This document shows, one piece after another, positions 1 to 7,764 of a DNA stretch of 41,655 bases. Both the position numbers and the translations under genes were made by a program. Below the pieces are notes generated by a model. The model saw only the letters and a list, made by a program, of their open reading frames with translations, did not search any database and had not been told where the DNA came from. The first letter of the stretch is position 1. Each line of letters starts with the position of its first letter. The stretch comes from an uncultured Roseburia sp. (GTDB lineage: Bacteria > Bacillota > Clostridia > Lachnospirales > Lachnospiraceae), in assembly GCA_947088675.1 (NCBI GenBank), contig CAMUHN010000024.1, forward strand, positions 1 to 41,655. Direction: 5' to 3'.

Positions 1-576
1 TATTCCAATGCGATATCCGCCAAGACGCAGCCAGCCGACATTTTCGACAACGCCGTCTGTCATGCTGTAAATCGGGTAGAGGCCGCGCTCGTTTAGTGTT
101 GCCATGATATCGCATCCCTCATGCCCTCTGTCGCCACCAAACGTACGGCTGTACATCCAACTGTTTTCAAATGATATCTCAGCCGTACTGTCGTTTGCAA
201 TTTTACCGACCGGAAAAATCGCAAGATCGTTCCAGACTGCATAGATATCCGTACAGATTTCGGAAAAATCCGCATTGTGGTATTTTTTTGCAGATTCGCA
301 GCATTCTTTCAGATCATTCAAGTCCAAAGCTCCTTCCGGATCCGAAAAGTACATTGCCACGAGTTCGCAAAATTGCGTCAGATCGCCTTCTGCATCGTCA
401 AGAAATGTTGTGACCAGATCCGGGGAGAGACTGCTGCTGCGAAAATTTTCAAAAGCAGTCTCATAGGAAAAACAATTCAGTTCCCACAGTTTGTTTTTGA
501 TTACAAGCAAAATGCCGATGTGCAACAGCACAAGTACAAAGAAAAATAACCATTTACTGCCTAAAATACGTTTCAG
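1..576 (-). CDS. M23 family metallopeptidase, partial (N-terminal 192 residues; runs off the window)
   Basis: Open minus-strand frame of 192 codons continuing past position 1. It starts with an apparent signal anchor (about residues 7-26, rich in L/F/V/I), followed by an acidic helical region. At the end it shows FGGDRGHEGCDIM, whose H and D (HxxxD) match the first zinc ligands of M23 (LytM-type) peptidases, then YPIYSMTDGVVENVGWL and GGYRIGI, typical of the same beta domain. The second motif (HxH) would lie outside the window. Such proteins cut peptidoglycan cross-bridges outside the membrane. There is no ATG before the membrane segment: after an in-frame TAA at 580-582 the first usable codon is CTG at 574-576, three bases past the pepD stop. 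That suggests a non-ATG start coupled to pepD. The domain is clear; the exact start is not. Confidence 0.8.
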   Translation of the reverse strand, partial: MKRILGSKWLFFFVLVLLHIGILLVIKNKLWELNCFSYETAFENFRSSSLSPDLVTTFLDDAEGDLTQFCELVAMYFSDPEGALDLNDLKECCESAKKYHNADFSEICTDIYAVWNDLAIFPVGKIANDSTAEISFENSWMYSRTFGGDRGHEGCDIMATLNERGLYPIYSMTDGVVENVGWLRLGGYRIGI

Positions 577-579
577 ATG

Positions 580-2049
580 TTATGAACCATGCCTTTCTTC
601 TAAAAATGATAAAAGAAGAGACCAGAGTTTTTCGGTGGACGAGATACTTAATTTTTCGGCCGGTGTATGGGCGTCGAAGATATCAGGCCCGAATGAAACA
701 CAGTCAAGGCCTTTGATTTTTTCAGACAGCACGCCGCACTCCAGTCCGGCGTGAATTGTTTCAAAGACAGGCGCTTCGCCGAAAAGCCTCTCGAAAACTC
801 GGCCGATCTTATCCCGTACAACAGAATGTTCTCTGTATTCCCATGCCGGATAATCTCCCTTTACTTCAATACTTCCGCCCAGAAATTCCGCCAGAAATTC
901 AAGTTTTCCCCGCAGCTGCTCTTTGCGGGACGACACGCTGCTGCGGACAGAAGCGGCTGCGTAAAAGGAGTCTTTTCTTAACTCCATAATGCCAAGGTTT
1001 AAAGAGGTCTCTACCAGCGCTTTCATATTCTGGCTCATATGCTGGATGCCGTTTGGCACAGTGTTAAGATAAAAGATCACTTTTGCCATGGAGGATACCG
1101 AAAGCGCTTCTCCCTGCTGTTCACCGACCACTTCCGCCGTAACCAAAATCTGCGGATCGGACACAGAATATTCTTTTTTCAGTACGGAGCAAAACGTATC
1201 AACCGTTTCCAAAAACGCCTCTTTGTCTTCCTCTGCAATAAAAAGGGCGGCAGAACTTTCTCTGGGGATCGCATTGTCTTTGTTTCCGCCGGAAAAACCC
1301 GAAATTCCGATTTCGAGACGGTCTGTCAGTGATTTAAAGAGTCTTCCAAGCAAAATATCTGCATTGGCGCGCTCCTTGTCAATCTCGCTGCCGGAATGGC
1401 CGCCGAACAGACCTGAAATCTTAACATTACATTTTAACCCGCTTTTCTCGACAAATTCGACCGGTATCTTCGTGTAGACTGACATACCGCCCGCACAGCC
1501 GGTTAAAAAATGCCCCCATTCTTCTGAGTCAAGATTTAACATCTGATGGGAGCGCAGCATGGAAAGATCAATCTTTGCCGCTCCGAGCAGGCCGATTTCC
1601 TCATCCACTGTAATTATAATCTCAAGACGCGGGTGAGAAATATGATCTGCATCCAGAAGAGCCAGCGCCATCGCGACTGCAATCCCGTCGTCAGCGCCGA
1701 GCGTCGTCTTCTCCGCTTTCAGAAAATCACCGTCCACATACAGAGAAAGCCCTTCTCTGGCAAGATCTGTCGTACAACTGCTCTCCTTTTCGCAGACCAT
1801 ATCCATATGACCCTGGAGAATCACGGGCTCCTGGTTTTCGTATCCGGCGGACGCTTCTTTTATCATCACTACGTTATTCCACTCGTCCTGATAATATTCC
1901 AGATTGTGTTCTTTTGCAAAAGACACCAGAAATTCGCTGATCTGCTTCGTATTGCCCGAACCATGCGGAATTGAGGCAATTTTTTCAAACCAGGCAAATA
2001 CACGTTCCGACTTTAGTTTTCTCTGTTTGATTTCATTCATGATATCCAT
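580..2049 (-). CDS. pepD: Aminoacyl-histidine dipeptidase (beta-Ala-His dipeptidase), M20C family
   Basis: A 489-residue cytosolic zinc dipeptidase of the PepD/M20C family, which hydrolyses Xaa-His and many other dipeptides and is usually 480-490 residues long. Visible motifs are GHMDMV (first metal-ligand His and the following catalytic Asp), LGADDGIAVAMAL (bridging Asp), DEEIGLLGA (catalytic Glu pair) and NLDSEE; GLFGGHSGSEID belongs to the lid/dimer domain. An upstream in-frame start exists, but GGAGG with good spacing sits before the ATG at 2049, giving MDIMNEIKQRKL. The gene is divergent from the YlbJ-like gene across about 65 bp. The M23 gene follows three bases downstream, so the two are probably co-transcribed. 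Confidence 0.93.
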   Translation of the reverse strand: MDIMNEIKQRKLKSERVFAWFEKIASIPHGSGNTKQISEFLVSFAKEHNLEYYQDEWNNVVMIKEASAGYENQEPVILQGHMDMVCEKESSCTTDLAREGLSLYVDGDFLKAEKTTLGADDGIAVAMALALLDADHISHPRLEIIITVDEEIGLLGAAKIDLSMLRSHQMLNLDSEEWGHFLTGCAGGMSVYTKIPVEFVEKSGLKCNVKISGLFGGHSGSEIDKERANADILLGRLFKSLTDRLEIGISGFSGGNKDNAIPRESSAALFIAEEDKEAFLETVDTFCSVLKKEYSVSDPQILVTAEVVGEQQGEALSVSSMAKVIFYLNTVPNGIQHMSQNMKALVETSLNLGIMELRKDSFYAAASVRSSVSSRKEQLRGKLEFLAEFLGGSIEVKGDYPAWEYREHSVVRDKIGRVFERLFGEAPVFETIHAGLECGVLSEKIKGLDCVSFGPDIFDAHTPAEKLSISSTEKLWSLLLSFLEERHGS

Positions 2050-2102
2050 TGTGATTCCTCCGTTTTTTATTCCTGTTGACATATTCCTGTCTCTTTTTTC
2101 AT

Positions 2103-2115
2103 ATAGTCAGACTAT
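2103..2115. promoter_or_regulatory. Perfect 6-1-6 palindrome over the start of the YlbJ-like gene
   Basis: ATAGTC-A-GACTAT occupies 2103-2115, and its last two bases are the A and T of the ATG at 2114. It lies in the divergent pepD/ylbJ-like gap. It could be an operator serving one or both genes, or an mRNA hairpin masking the start codon. No binding protein can be named. Confidence 0.35.
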
Positions 2116-3058
2116 GAAAAAGAAAATTGTTTTCCTGTTGCTGCTTATTTTTACAATTTATATCCTGTGCGTACCGAAAGACGCGGTCGCTGCCGCAGGC
2201 GCCGGGCTGGTGCTCTGGTATGAGCGTGTGCTCCCTGCGCTTCTGCCGTTTGCCATTTTATCAAACCTGTTTATCTATTCCAATTATCTGCATGTATTGA
2301 CAAGATGGATTGCGCCCGTCTTAAAGAAACTCTTTTTTGTCAGTGAAAGCGGTGCGTTTGTACTGTTTTCGGGATTCTTATTCGGTTTTCCAATGGGCAG
2401 TAAAAACTGCGCCGAACTGCTGCACTGCGGGCAGATGGCAAAAGAAGAAGCGGATATACTGTTTATTATTACAAATAATATCAGTCCGGTATTCATCAGC
2501 AGCTTTATTTTTTATGAACAGCTGAAAATGCCATCCCTGATTCTGCCCGCATTGCTGATTTTATATCTGCCGCCGCTTGTTTTGGGCGCCTTTCTGCTGC
2601 GAAAAAACAGAAGGCGCGGCAACGGGCAGGAAATAATACAAAAAAAACCGACATCAGGATCTCAAATGAATTTTAAAATCATAGATGCCGGAATTATGAA
2701 CGGTTTTGAAACGCTCGCAAGACTTGGCGGCTATATTATGTTGTTTTCCATGATCGCATCCATGCTGCAGAAACTGCCGCTTCCGGTTCCTGCAATATTG
2801 ATGCTGACAGGGATCACGGAGATTACAAACGGGATCAGCCGGTTATCCGGTTCTTTGGCGGACCCTGTTTTTCAATTTCTTTTCGCAGTCGGTTTTACTG
2901 CTTTTGGAGGTCTGAGCGGCATTGCGCAGACCAGTTCCATGGTAAAAGGGACAGGACTTTCCATGAAAAAGTACTGTCTTGTCAAATTAGCGCTTACCGT
3001 CCTGTCGCTTTGCCTGGCATGGATCTTTGTTATTTTTTACCGCCCACATTGGAGGTGA
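2114..3058 (+). CDS. ylbJ: YlbJ-like sporulation integral membrane protein (nucleoside-recognition/GATE domain)
   Basis: A 314-residue polytopic membrane protein. The N-terminal helix (MKKKIVFLLLLIFTIYILCV) is followed by the family-like VLWYERVLPALLPFAILSNLF, then FSGFLFGFPMGSKNCAELL, and in the second half further helices with GFTAFGGLSGIAQTSSM. This pattern and the position beside coaD/rsmD match YlbJ, which lies beside coaD and rsmD in Bacillus and is needed for spore cortex formation. Here it is convergent to, not in, the coaD operon, and shorter than B. subtilis YlbJ (about 400 residues). I took the ATG at 2114 because it starts the first helix; no clear Shine-Dalgarno precedes it, and upstream codons are antisense to pepD. 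The last 29 bases overlap the 3' end of the opposing gene. Confidence 0.72.
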   Translation: MKKKIVFLLLLIFTIYILCVPKDAVAAAGAGLVLWYERVLPALLPFAILSNLFIYSNYLHVLTRWIAPVLKKLFFVSESGAFVLFSGFLFGFPMGSKNCAELLHCGQMAKEEADILFIITNNISPVFISSFIFYEQLKMPSLILPALLILYLPPLVLGAFLLRKNRRRGNGQEIIQKKPTSGSQMNFKIIDAGIMNGFETLARLGGYIMLFSMIASMLQKLPLPVPAILMLTGITEITNGISRLSGSLADPVFQFLFAVGFTAFGGLSGIAQTSSMVKGTGLSMKKYCLVKLALTVLSLCLAWIFVIFYRPHWR

Positions 3059-3647
3059 TTTCTATATTGGGCTCCCCTGAAGAGGACATCTCCTCGGAAA
3101 AATCTTCCGCCATCGGGTTTAGTTCAGCGCGATTTGCAGTTACAATTTCGAGGAATCCTTCCAGCGCTCCCATATAGGAGTCGTGATATGTCTTTGCCGC
3201 CGTCATTGCCGAAGAAATTGCATTCTCCAGATTCTTTAAGATATCGTCGGTATACTGCATCGCGCCAATACGTATATTATTTGCATCAATCGTTGCATCA
3301 TCCAAAATTTTCTGCGCCTGGTCCTGCGCGTCAAATACGACCTTATCCGCATCAGCATACGCCTGCTGCATAATCTGGTGTTCACTGACCAGATTTTCTT
3401 TTTTTACCTTTGCGTTTGCGACAATCGCCTCCGCTTTTGTCTGTGCATCTGCCAGGATGGCCTCTTTATTACTGATTATTTTCTGATAGCGCTCAATCTC
3501 CCTCGGCGTTTTTTCCCTCATTTCATTTAACAATTCTTCGATTTCTTCTTTGTTTACCAAAATGGTAGAAGAATTAAACACCTGTGTCTTGCAGGAATCA
3601 ATATATTCTTCGATTTCGTCAATCATCTGCTCGATTTTGCTCGCCAT
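3030..3647 (-). CDS. Coiled-coil protein of unknown function, ATPase E/b-subunit-like
   Basis: A 205-residue soluble protein. After an N-terminal helix (MASKIEQMIDEIEEYIDS) there is a long Ala/Lys/Glu/Gln-rich segment (about residues 60-130) with heptad character, resembling the stalk-type coiled coils often annotated as V-ATPase E or F-ATPase b subunit-like. No catalytic motif is visible and no ATP synthase genes are near. I chose ATG 3647, which has AGGA upstream, over the ATG four codons earlier. It is the last gene of the yicC-coaD operon and its 3' end overlaps the convergent ylbJ-like gene by 29 bp. A structural or envelope role is possible, but the function is unknown. Confidence 0.75.
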   Translation of the reverse strand: MASKIEQMIDEIEEYIDSCKTQVFNSSTILVNKEEIEELLNEMREKTPREIERYQKIISNKEAILADAQTKAEAIVANAKVKKENLVSEHQIMQQAYADADKVVFDAQDQAQKILDDATIDANNIRIGAMQYTDDILKNLENAISSAMTAAKTYHDSYMGALEGFLEIVTANRAELNPMAEDFSEEMSSSGEPNIEITSNVGGKK

Positions 3648-3704
3648 AACTATCCTCATTTCTGAATACTATTCTTCTTTATCTGAAATTCGTTTTCACG
3701 AATA

Positions 3705-4199
3705 TTATTTTTTATTCTGCGTAATGCCATATCTCTCGTAAATTCTGTTGATAAAGACAGCCGGGACAAATTTCGATATATCTCCTCCGTGAGATGCAAA
3801 CTCTTTCACGATCGTTGAACTCAGATAAGAATATTGTAAACTGGTCGTCAGAAAAACAGTTTCCACATTGGGGTTCTCCACATGATTGGTCTGTGCAATC
3901 TGCAGCTCATATTCAAAATCCGTAACGGCGCGCAGCCCCCGGATAATAATTGTCGCATCGATTTCTTTCATATAATCGACGAGAAGGCCGTCAAAAGATC
4001 CGACCGTAACATTTGGAATGGAGTATGTCATTTCCTTTATCATAGTAACACGCTCTTCCAAAGAAAACAATGAATTTTTCGCACTGTTATTTAATACGCC
4101 AATGACAAGTTCATCTACGATTTTAGAAGAACGTTCAATAATATCCATATGTCCAAGTGTCAGCGGATCAAAACTTCCCGGATAAATCGCTTTTTTCAT
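3705..4199 (-). CDS. coaD: Pantetheine-phosphate adenylyltransferase
   Basis: A 164-residue nucleotidyltransferase that adenylates 4'-phosphopantetheine to dephospho-CoA, the fourth CoA biosynthesis step. Motifs: [10 protein letters not shown] near the N-terminus (the T/HxGH nucleotide-binding signature), [14 protein letters not shown] in the middle, and LSSTIVKE near the C-terminus (the SSTxVRE-type loop, here with Lys). Length is typical. The start is MKKAIYPG at 4199 with GGAGAG upstream; a longer frame extends into rsmD. It follows rsmD by four bases, the conserved rsmD-coaD order of Firmicutes, which supports both calls. Confidence 0.96.
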   Translation of the reverse strand: MKKAIYPGSFDPLTLGHMDIIERSSKIVDELVIGVLNNSAKNSLFSLEERVTMIKEMTYSIPNVTVGSFDGLLVDYMKEIDATIIIRGLRAVTDFEYELQIAQTNHVENPNVETVFLTTSLQYSYLSSTIVKEFASHGGDISKFVPAVFINRIYERYGITQNKK

Positions 4200-4203
4200 A
4201 CTC

Positions 4204-4764
4204 TCACTCTCCGCGCATCTTTCGAATAAAAGCATGCGCATTTGTCTTATAGGTTTTTAACTTTACCAGTTCAAAGTTCAGTTCCGTAAGATACTCAAAC
4301 GTAGTATGGGAAGACACTTCCGCAATGATGATCGTATCTTCCTTTAACAGGGAAGATGTGCACAGATACTGCAGCACATCCCGCTCAAGGCGCCTGTCGT
4401 AAGGCGGATCCATAAATATTATGTCGAAACGATATTTTCCTTCCATTGCGCGTAAAGCGCCAAATACATCTGACTGGTAGAGCTTTGTCACTCTGTCAGA
4501 TTTTGTAAAAGCAATGTTCTCTGAAATACATGCGGCAGCTTTCCTCTGGTTTTCTACAAAAACCGCATACGCGGCTCCGCGGCTGACCGCCTCCAGTCCG
4601 ATCTGCCCGCTTCCGGCAAATAAATCCAAAAAATAACTTCCCGGAACATCGGCCTGCAGCACATTAAACAAAGTTTCTTTGATACGGTCTGTCGTAGGCC
4701 TTGTATCCTGACCGTCAATCGTCTTCAGCGGAAGACTTCTTGCCGAACCGGCTATAATTCTCAT
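4204..4764 (-). CDS. rsmD: 16S rRNA (guanine(966)-N(2))-methyltransferase
   Basis: A 186-residue SAM-dependent methyltransferase that modifies G966 of 16S rRNA. Visible motifs: [10 protein letters not shown] at the N-terminus, [14 protein letters not shown], the SAM-binding [19 protein letters not shown] (about residues 46-64), and the catalytic DPPY (about residues 118-121). Length is normal. It overlaps the upstream pncC by the four-base ATGA and is followed by coaD four bases later, so translation is probably coupled. Confidence 0.96.
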   Translation of the reverse strand: MRIIAGSARSLPLKTIDGQDTRPTTDRIKETLFNVLQADVPGSYFLDLFAGSGQIGLEAVSRGAAYAVFVENQRKAAACISENIAFTKSDRVTKLYQSDVFGALRAMEGKYRFDIIFMDPPYDRRLERDVLQYLCTSSLLKEDTIIIAEVSSHTTFEYLTELNFELVKLKTYKTNAHAFIRKMRGE

Positions 4765-5252
4765 AAATCCCCTTCCTGCAGCATGTCAATCAAAAGCAAA
4801 AGAGCTTCTTTTACCGCCTGCCGACGTATCTGCATTCTGTCGCCGTCAAATGTAAATTTTCTGGTGACAGTTTTTCCGTCAAGCACTGCGCCGATAAAAA
4901 CACGGCCAACCGGACACTCTTTCGTACCTCCGTCTGGCCCGGCTACTCCCGTAACCGAAACCGCCGCGGCCGTACCGGCTGTTTTTGCCGCCGAATTTGC
5001 CATATCGGCCGCCGTCTCGCTGCTGACTACGCCAAATTCCCGGATTGTCTCCGGAGAGACATGGATCATTTTTACTTTCGCCTCATCGGAATAAGTGACA
5101 TAACCCTCGGTAAAAAATTCGGAGATCCCCGGGACATTTACCAGTGTGGCTGCGATCATGCCGCCGGTAGCCGACTCTGCGGTCGTTAATGTAATTTGTC
5201 TCTTTTTTAACAGTTCGTAAACCTGATATTCGGGAGCAGTGTTCGATTCCAT
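4761..5252 (-). CDS. pncC: Nicotinamide-nucleotide amidohydrolase (CinA C-terminal domain protein)
   Basis: A 163-residue stand-alone CinA C-terminal domain, which deamidates NMN to nicotinate mononucleotide in pyridine nucleotide recycling. Recognisable family segments are LTTAESATGGMIAATL, EGYVTYSDEAKVKM, FGVVSSETAADMA and VTGVAGPDGGTKECPVG. No CinA N-terminal (MoaB-like) domain is present, so it is the short PncC form rather than full-length CinA. AGGGG precedes the ATG at 5252. It lies 12 bases downstream of pgsA; the pgsA-cinA proximity is common in Firmicutes. Confidence 0.92.
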   Translation of the reverse strand: MESNTAPEYQVYELLKKRQITLTTAESATGGMIAATLVNVPGISEFFTEGYVTYSDEAKVKMIHVSPETIREFGVVSSETAADMANSAAKTAGTAAAVSVTGVAGPDGGTKECPVGRVFIGAVLDGKTVTRKFTFDGDRMQIRRQAVKEALLLLIDMLQEGDL

Positions 5253-5264
5253 AAAATTCCCCTT

Positions 5265-5807
5265 TTATTTCTGATCTTTTAAGACGTCTTTATTTTTTAC
5301 AATATAATCAATCAGGGAGATCACGGTTAAAATCAGAGATACATAGATTAAAATCTGTGCAAGCGCCTCAAAAAACGGCGTTCTGATGTTTAACGTCAAC
5401 ACGATAACCATGATCATTTGAAATGTTGTCTTAAATTTTCCCCAATAACTTGCCGCAATCACAACACCGTTATCTGACGCGACAAGCCGGAAACCGCTGA
5501 TAATAAACTCGCGCGCGATAATCACAATCACAATCCAGCTGGCCAGCAGCTCTTTTTCAATCAGACAGATCATAGCGGAGCAGACTAAAAGCTTGTCCGC
5601 AAGCGGATCCATAAATTTCCCGAAATTCGTCACCATGTTGTATTTTCTTGCAATCCTGCCGTCTAGAAAATCGGTAATGCTTGCGATGATAAAAATGGCG
5701 ACTGCAATATAATTTCCATATCCGTCAAAATACGGTATCAGCATAAAACACACGAAAAACGGAATCAGTACCACACGCAGTATGGTCAGTTTATTTGGTA
5801 AATTCAT
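5265..5807 (-). CDS. pgsA: CDP-diacylglycerol--glycerol-3-phosphate 3-phosphatidyltransferase
   Basis: A 180-residue membrane enzyme that transfers a phosphatidyl group from CDP-diacylglycerol to glycerol 3-phosphate, the committed step to phosphatidylglycerol. The CDP-alcohol phosphatidyltransferase signature is complete in the early part: DFLDGRIARKYN, then the G of FGKFMDPLADK with its two spaced Asp residues. Start MNLPNKLTILRV is the family's normal beginning, with several hydrophobic helices following. GGAG lies nine bases before the ATG. The start overlaps the end of rimO by 17 bp, indicating co-translation. Confidence 0.95.
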   Translation of the reverse strand: MNLPNKLTILRVVLIPFFVCFMLIPYFDGYGNYIAVAIFIIASITDFLDGRIARKYNMVTNFGKFMDPLADKLLVCSAMICLIEKELLASWIVIVIIAREFIISGFRLVASDNGVVIAASYWGKFKTTFQMIMVIVLTLNIRTPFFEALAQILIYVSLILTVISLIDYIVKNKDVLKDQK

Positions 5808-7131
5808 CTGCTAATTCTCCGATTAAATCATATTCATAAGCGCCTGTCACGCGGGCGCATACGATATCGCCCGTCATAAGCTCTTTGTCGGTGTGAATAA
5901 AAATATATCCATCCACATCCGGCGCATCGCGGTACGTTCTGCCAATATATGCATTCTCATCCGCGACTTTTCCCTCGATAAATACAAACAGGCAGCTTCC
6001 TGCCATCTCTTTATTTTTATCGAAAATAATCTCTTCCTGAAGCTCCATGACATCTGCCTGCCAGGCCTTTTTCTGCTGTTCGTCAATCTGGCAGTCAAAT
6101 TCGGCTGCCGGCGTACCCTCTTCCATGGAATATGTAAAAGCGCCAAGGCGGTCAAATTCCATATCGTTGATAAATTGCATCAAATGTTCGTGATCCTCGT
6201 TTGTTTCCCCCGGGAATCCACAGATTACCGTTGTCCGCAGCGTAAGATCCGGTATGCGCTCCCTCAGATGCGTAACGATGCGCACAAGGTCGTCATGGCC
6301 TGTTTTTCTGCCCATACGTTTTAAAATGGGATCGCTTGCGTGCTGAATCGGGAGATCAAGATAATGACATACTTTTTCGTTGCGCAGTATGGCGTCAATC
6401 AATTCCTCATAGATCTCCTCCGGATAACAGTATAAAATGCGAATCCAGAAAATCCCGTCAATCTGATTTAATTCGTCCAACAGGCGGTGAAGTGATTTTT
6501 CACCGTAAAGGTCCACGCCGTACCGCGTTGTTTCCTGCGCTACCAGAATAAGCTCTTTCACACCGCCTGCGGCGAGCTCTTTTGCCTGTTTTACAAGCTC
6601 TTCCATGGGAACGCTTCGGTAGCTGCCCCGTATTTTTGGTATAATACAGTAAGTACAGTGCTTGTCGCATCCTTCTGCAATCTTTAACCATGCGTAATGT
6701 CCCCCTGTCGTCACACTGCGCTTTGCGTCTATGGATGGAATATCATTTAACGGCCGGAACTTTGCATAGAAATTTCCGTTTAAAGCCTCCTGTATGGCAG
6801 GGAAAATATCCGTATAGGAATTGGTGCCCAAAATGGCGTCAACTTCCGGTATTTCCTTACGTATTTCATCACGGTAACGTTCTGCAAGGCACCCGGTGAC
6901 AATCAGCGCTTTTACGTTGGCATCCTGTTTGTGTTCCGCCATCTCAAGAATCGTGTTGATACTCTCTTCTTTGGCATCATTGATAAAACAACAGGTATTG
7001 ATTACAATAATATCTGCTTCATACTCGTCGTCTGTCAGAGAAATCTTTTCCTTTGCAAGAAGCCCGAGCATATATTCGGTATCTACTAAATTTTTGTCGC
7101 AGCCAAGGGAAATAAATAGTAATTTCATCAT
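5791..7131 (-). CDS. rimO: Ribosomal protein uS12 methylthiotransferase RimO
   Basis: A 446-residue radical-SAM enzyme that methylthiolates an aspartate of ribosomal protein S12. The N-terminal MTTase domain has the three auxiliary-cluster cysteines (SLGCDKN at Cys11, NTCCF near Cys47, VTGCLAERY at Cys81). The radical-SAM motif CDKHCTYC supplies Cys155, Cys159 and Cys162. SLGCDKNLVDTE distinguishes RimO from MiaB. A C-terminal TRAM-like domain (about 375-440) is present. No clear Shine-Dalgarno is visible before the tandem ATGs at 7131/7128; a hairpin lies in the gap from rpoZ. Confidence 0.95.
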   Translation of the reverse strand: MMKLLFISLGCDKNLVDTEYMLGLLAKEKISLTDDEYEADIIVINTCCFINDAKEESINTILEMAEHKQDANVKALIVTGCLAERYRDEIRKEIPEVDAILGTNSYTDIFPAIQEALNGNFYAKFRPLNDIPSIDAKRSVTTGGHYAWLKIAEGCDKHCTYCIIPKIRGSYRSVPMEELVKQAKELAAGGVKELILVAQETTRYGVDLYGEKSLHRLLDELNQIDGIFWIRILYCYPEEIYEELIDAILRNEKVCHYLDLPIQHASDPILKRMGRKTGHDDLVRIVTHLRERIPDLTLRTTVICGFPGETNEDHEHLMQFINDMEFDRLGAFTYSMEEGTPAAEFDCQIDEQQKKAWQADVMELQEEIIFDKNKEMAGSCLFVFIEGKVADENAYIGRTYRDAPDVDGYIFIHTDKELMTGDIVCARVTGAYEYDLIGELADEFTK

Positions 7132-7139
7132 AATAATTG

Positions 7140-7178
7140 AAAAGGATGAAAAAGCAGATCAATTGTGTTTTCTCATCC
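7140..7178 (-). terminator. Hairpin between rpoZ and rimO (weak terminator or attenuator)
   Basis: On the minus strand, GGATGAGAAAA (7168-7178) and TTTTTCATCC (7144-7153) form an imperfect stem with a short loop, followed directly by TTTT. It sits after the rpoZ stop and just before rimO, which lacks an obvious ribosome binding site. It may terminate part of the transcription or modulate rimO expression. Confidence 0.4.
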
Positions 7179-7194
7179 CCGTGTAAAAATCCCC

Positions 7195-7440
7195 CTATTC
7201 ATCCTCATTTGTTTCGGGAAGTATTTTTACTTTCCCTTCGTACAGCTCTTCCACCGCCATGGACAATGGTTTCGGGCAGATGATCTTATCTGCGGTCGGT
7301 TCGTCTCCGGCAATGATCTGACGCGCTCTGCGAGCCGTCGCAATTACAATGGAATAGCGGCTGTTTACGACCGGCTCTTCCCCGATCTCCACATCATTGT
7401 TTACCACTTTCATTAATTCTACATAAGATGGATGTATCAT
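7195..7440 (-). CDS. rpoZ: DNA-directed RNA polymerase omega subunit
   Basis: An 81-residue RpoZ. The family core is visible as NSRYSIVIATARRARQII (about residues 26-43), the helix that clamps the beta-prime C-terminus, followed by KPLSMAVEELYEGKV. It folds with and stabilises beta-prime in the polymerase. It follows the remA homolog, but gmk, normally between the two in Firmicutes, is absent. Confidence 0.93.
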   Translation of the reverse strand: MIHPSYVELMKVVNNDVEIGEEPVVNSRYSIVIATARRARQIIAGDEPTADKIICPKPLSMAVEELYEGKVKILPETNEDE

Positions 7441-7473
7441 ATTCTGTCCCCGTTTCTATTAAAATCTATGATG

Positions 7474-7746
7474 TTACGGCTCACCGTTTTCAGCAGCCGT
7501 TTCCATGGTCCCGCCGTTAAACCGGCCCGCAAGCGTTTCCGGCTGCAGCGCCGACAATATAATCTGGTGGTTTTCTGCGAAAATCACACTTTTTGTGCGT
7601 CGTCCCTGCGTTGCATCAATCAGTATCTCCTGCTCTTTGCCGCGCGAGATCATTCGTTTGGCCGGTGCGGAGTCCGATGAAATAATACCGACAATTTTGT
7701 CCGTATTTACCATGTTTCCAAATCCAATGTTGATTAATTTCGCCAT
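7474..7746 (-). CDS. remA: RemA-like DUF370 regulatory protein
   Basis: A 90-residue protein. LINIGFGNMVNTDKIVGIISSDSAPAKRM and the A-TQGRRTKSVI segment are diagnostic of the RemA/DUF370 family, about 85-90 residues long in Bacillus. B. subtilis RemA is an oligomeric DNA-binding activator of matrix and osmoprotection genes. Its location after yicC is conserved. No matrix gene is evident nearby, so the regulon here is unknown. The 27 bases to the next gene (rpoZ, which starts at 7440) plus the small offset leave no room for gmk. Confidence 0.93.
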   Translation of the reverse strand: MAKLINIGFGNMVNTDKIVGIISSDSAPAKRMISRGKEQEILIDATQGRRTKSVIFAENHQIILSALQPETLAGRFNGGTMETAAENGEP

Positions 7747-7764
7747 AAATTTTTCCCGGAAACT

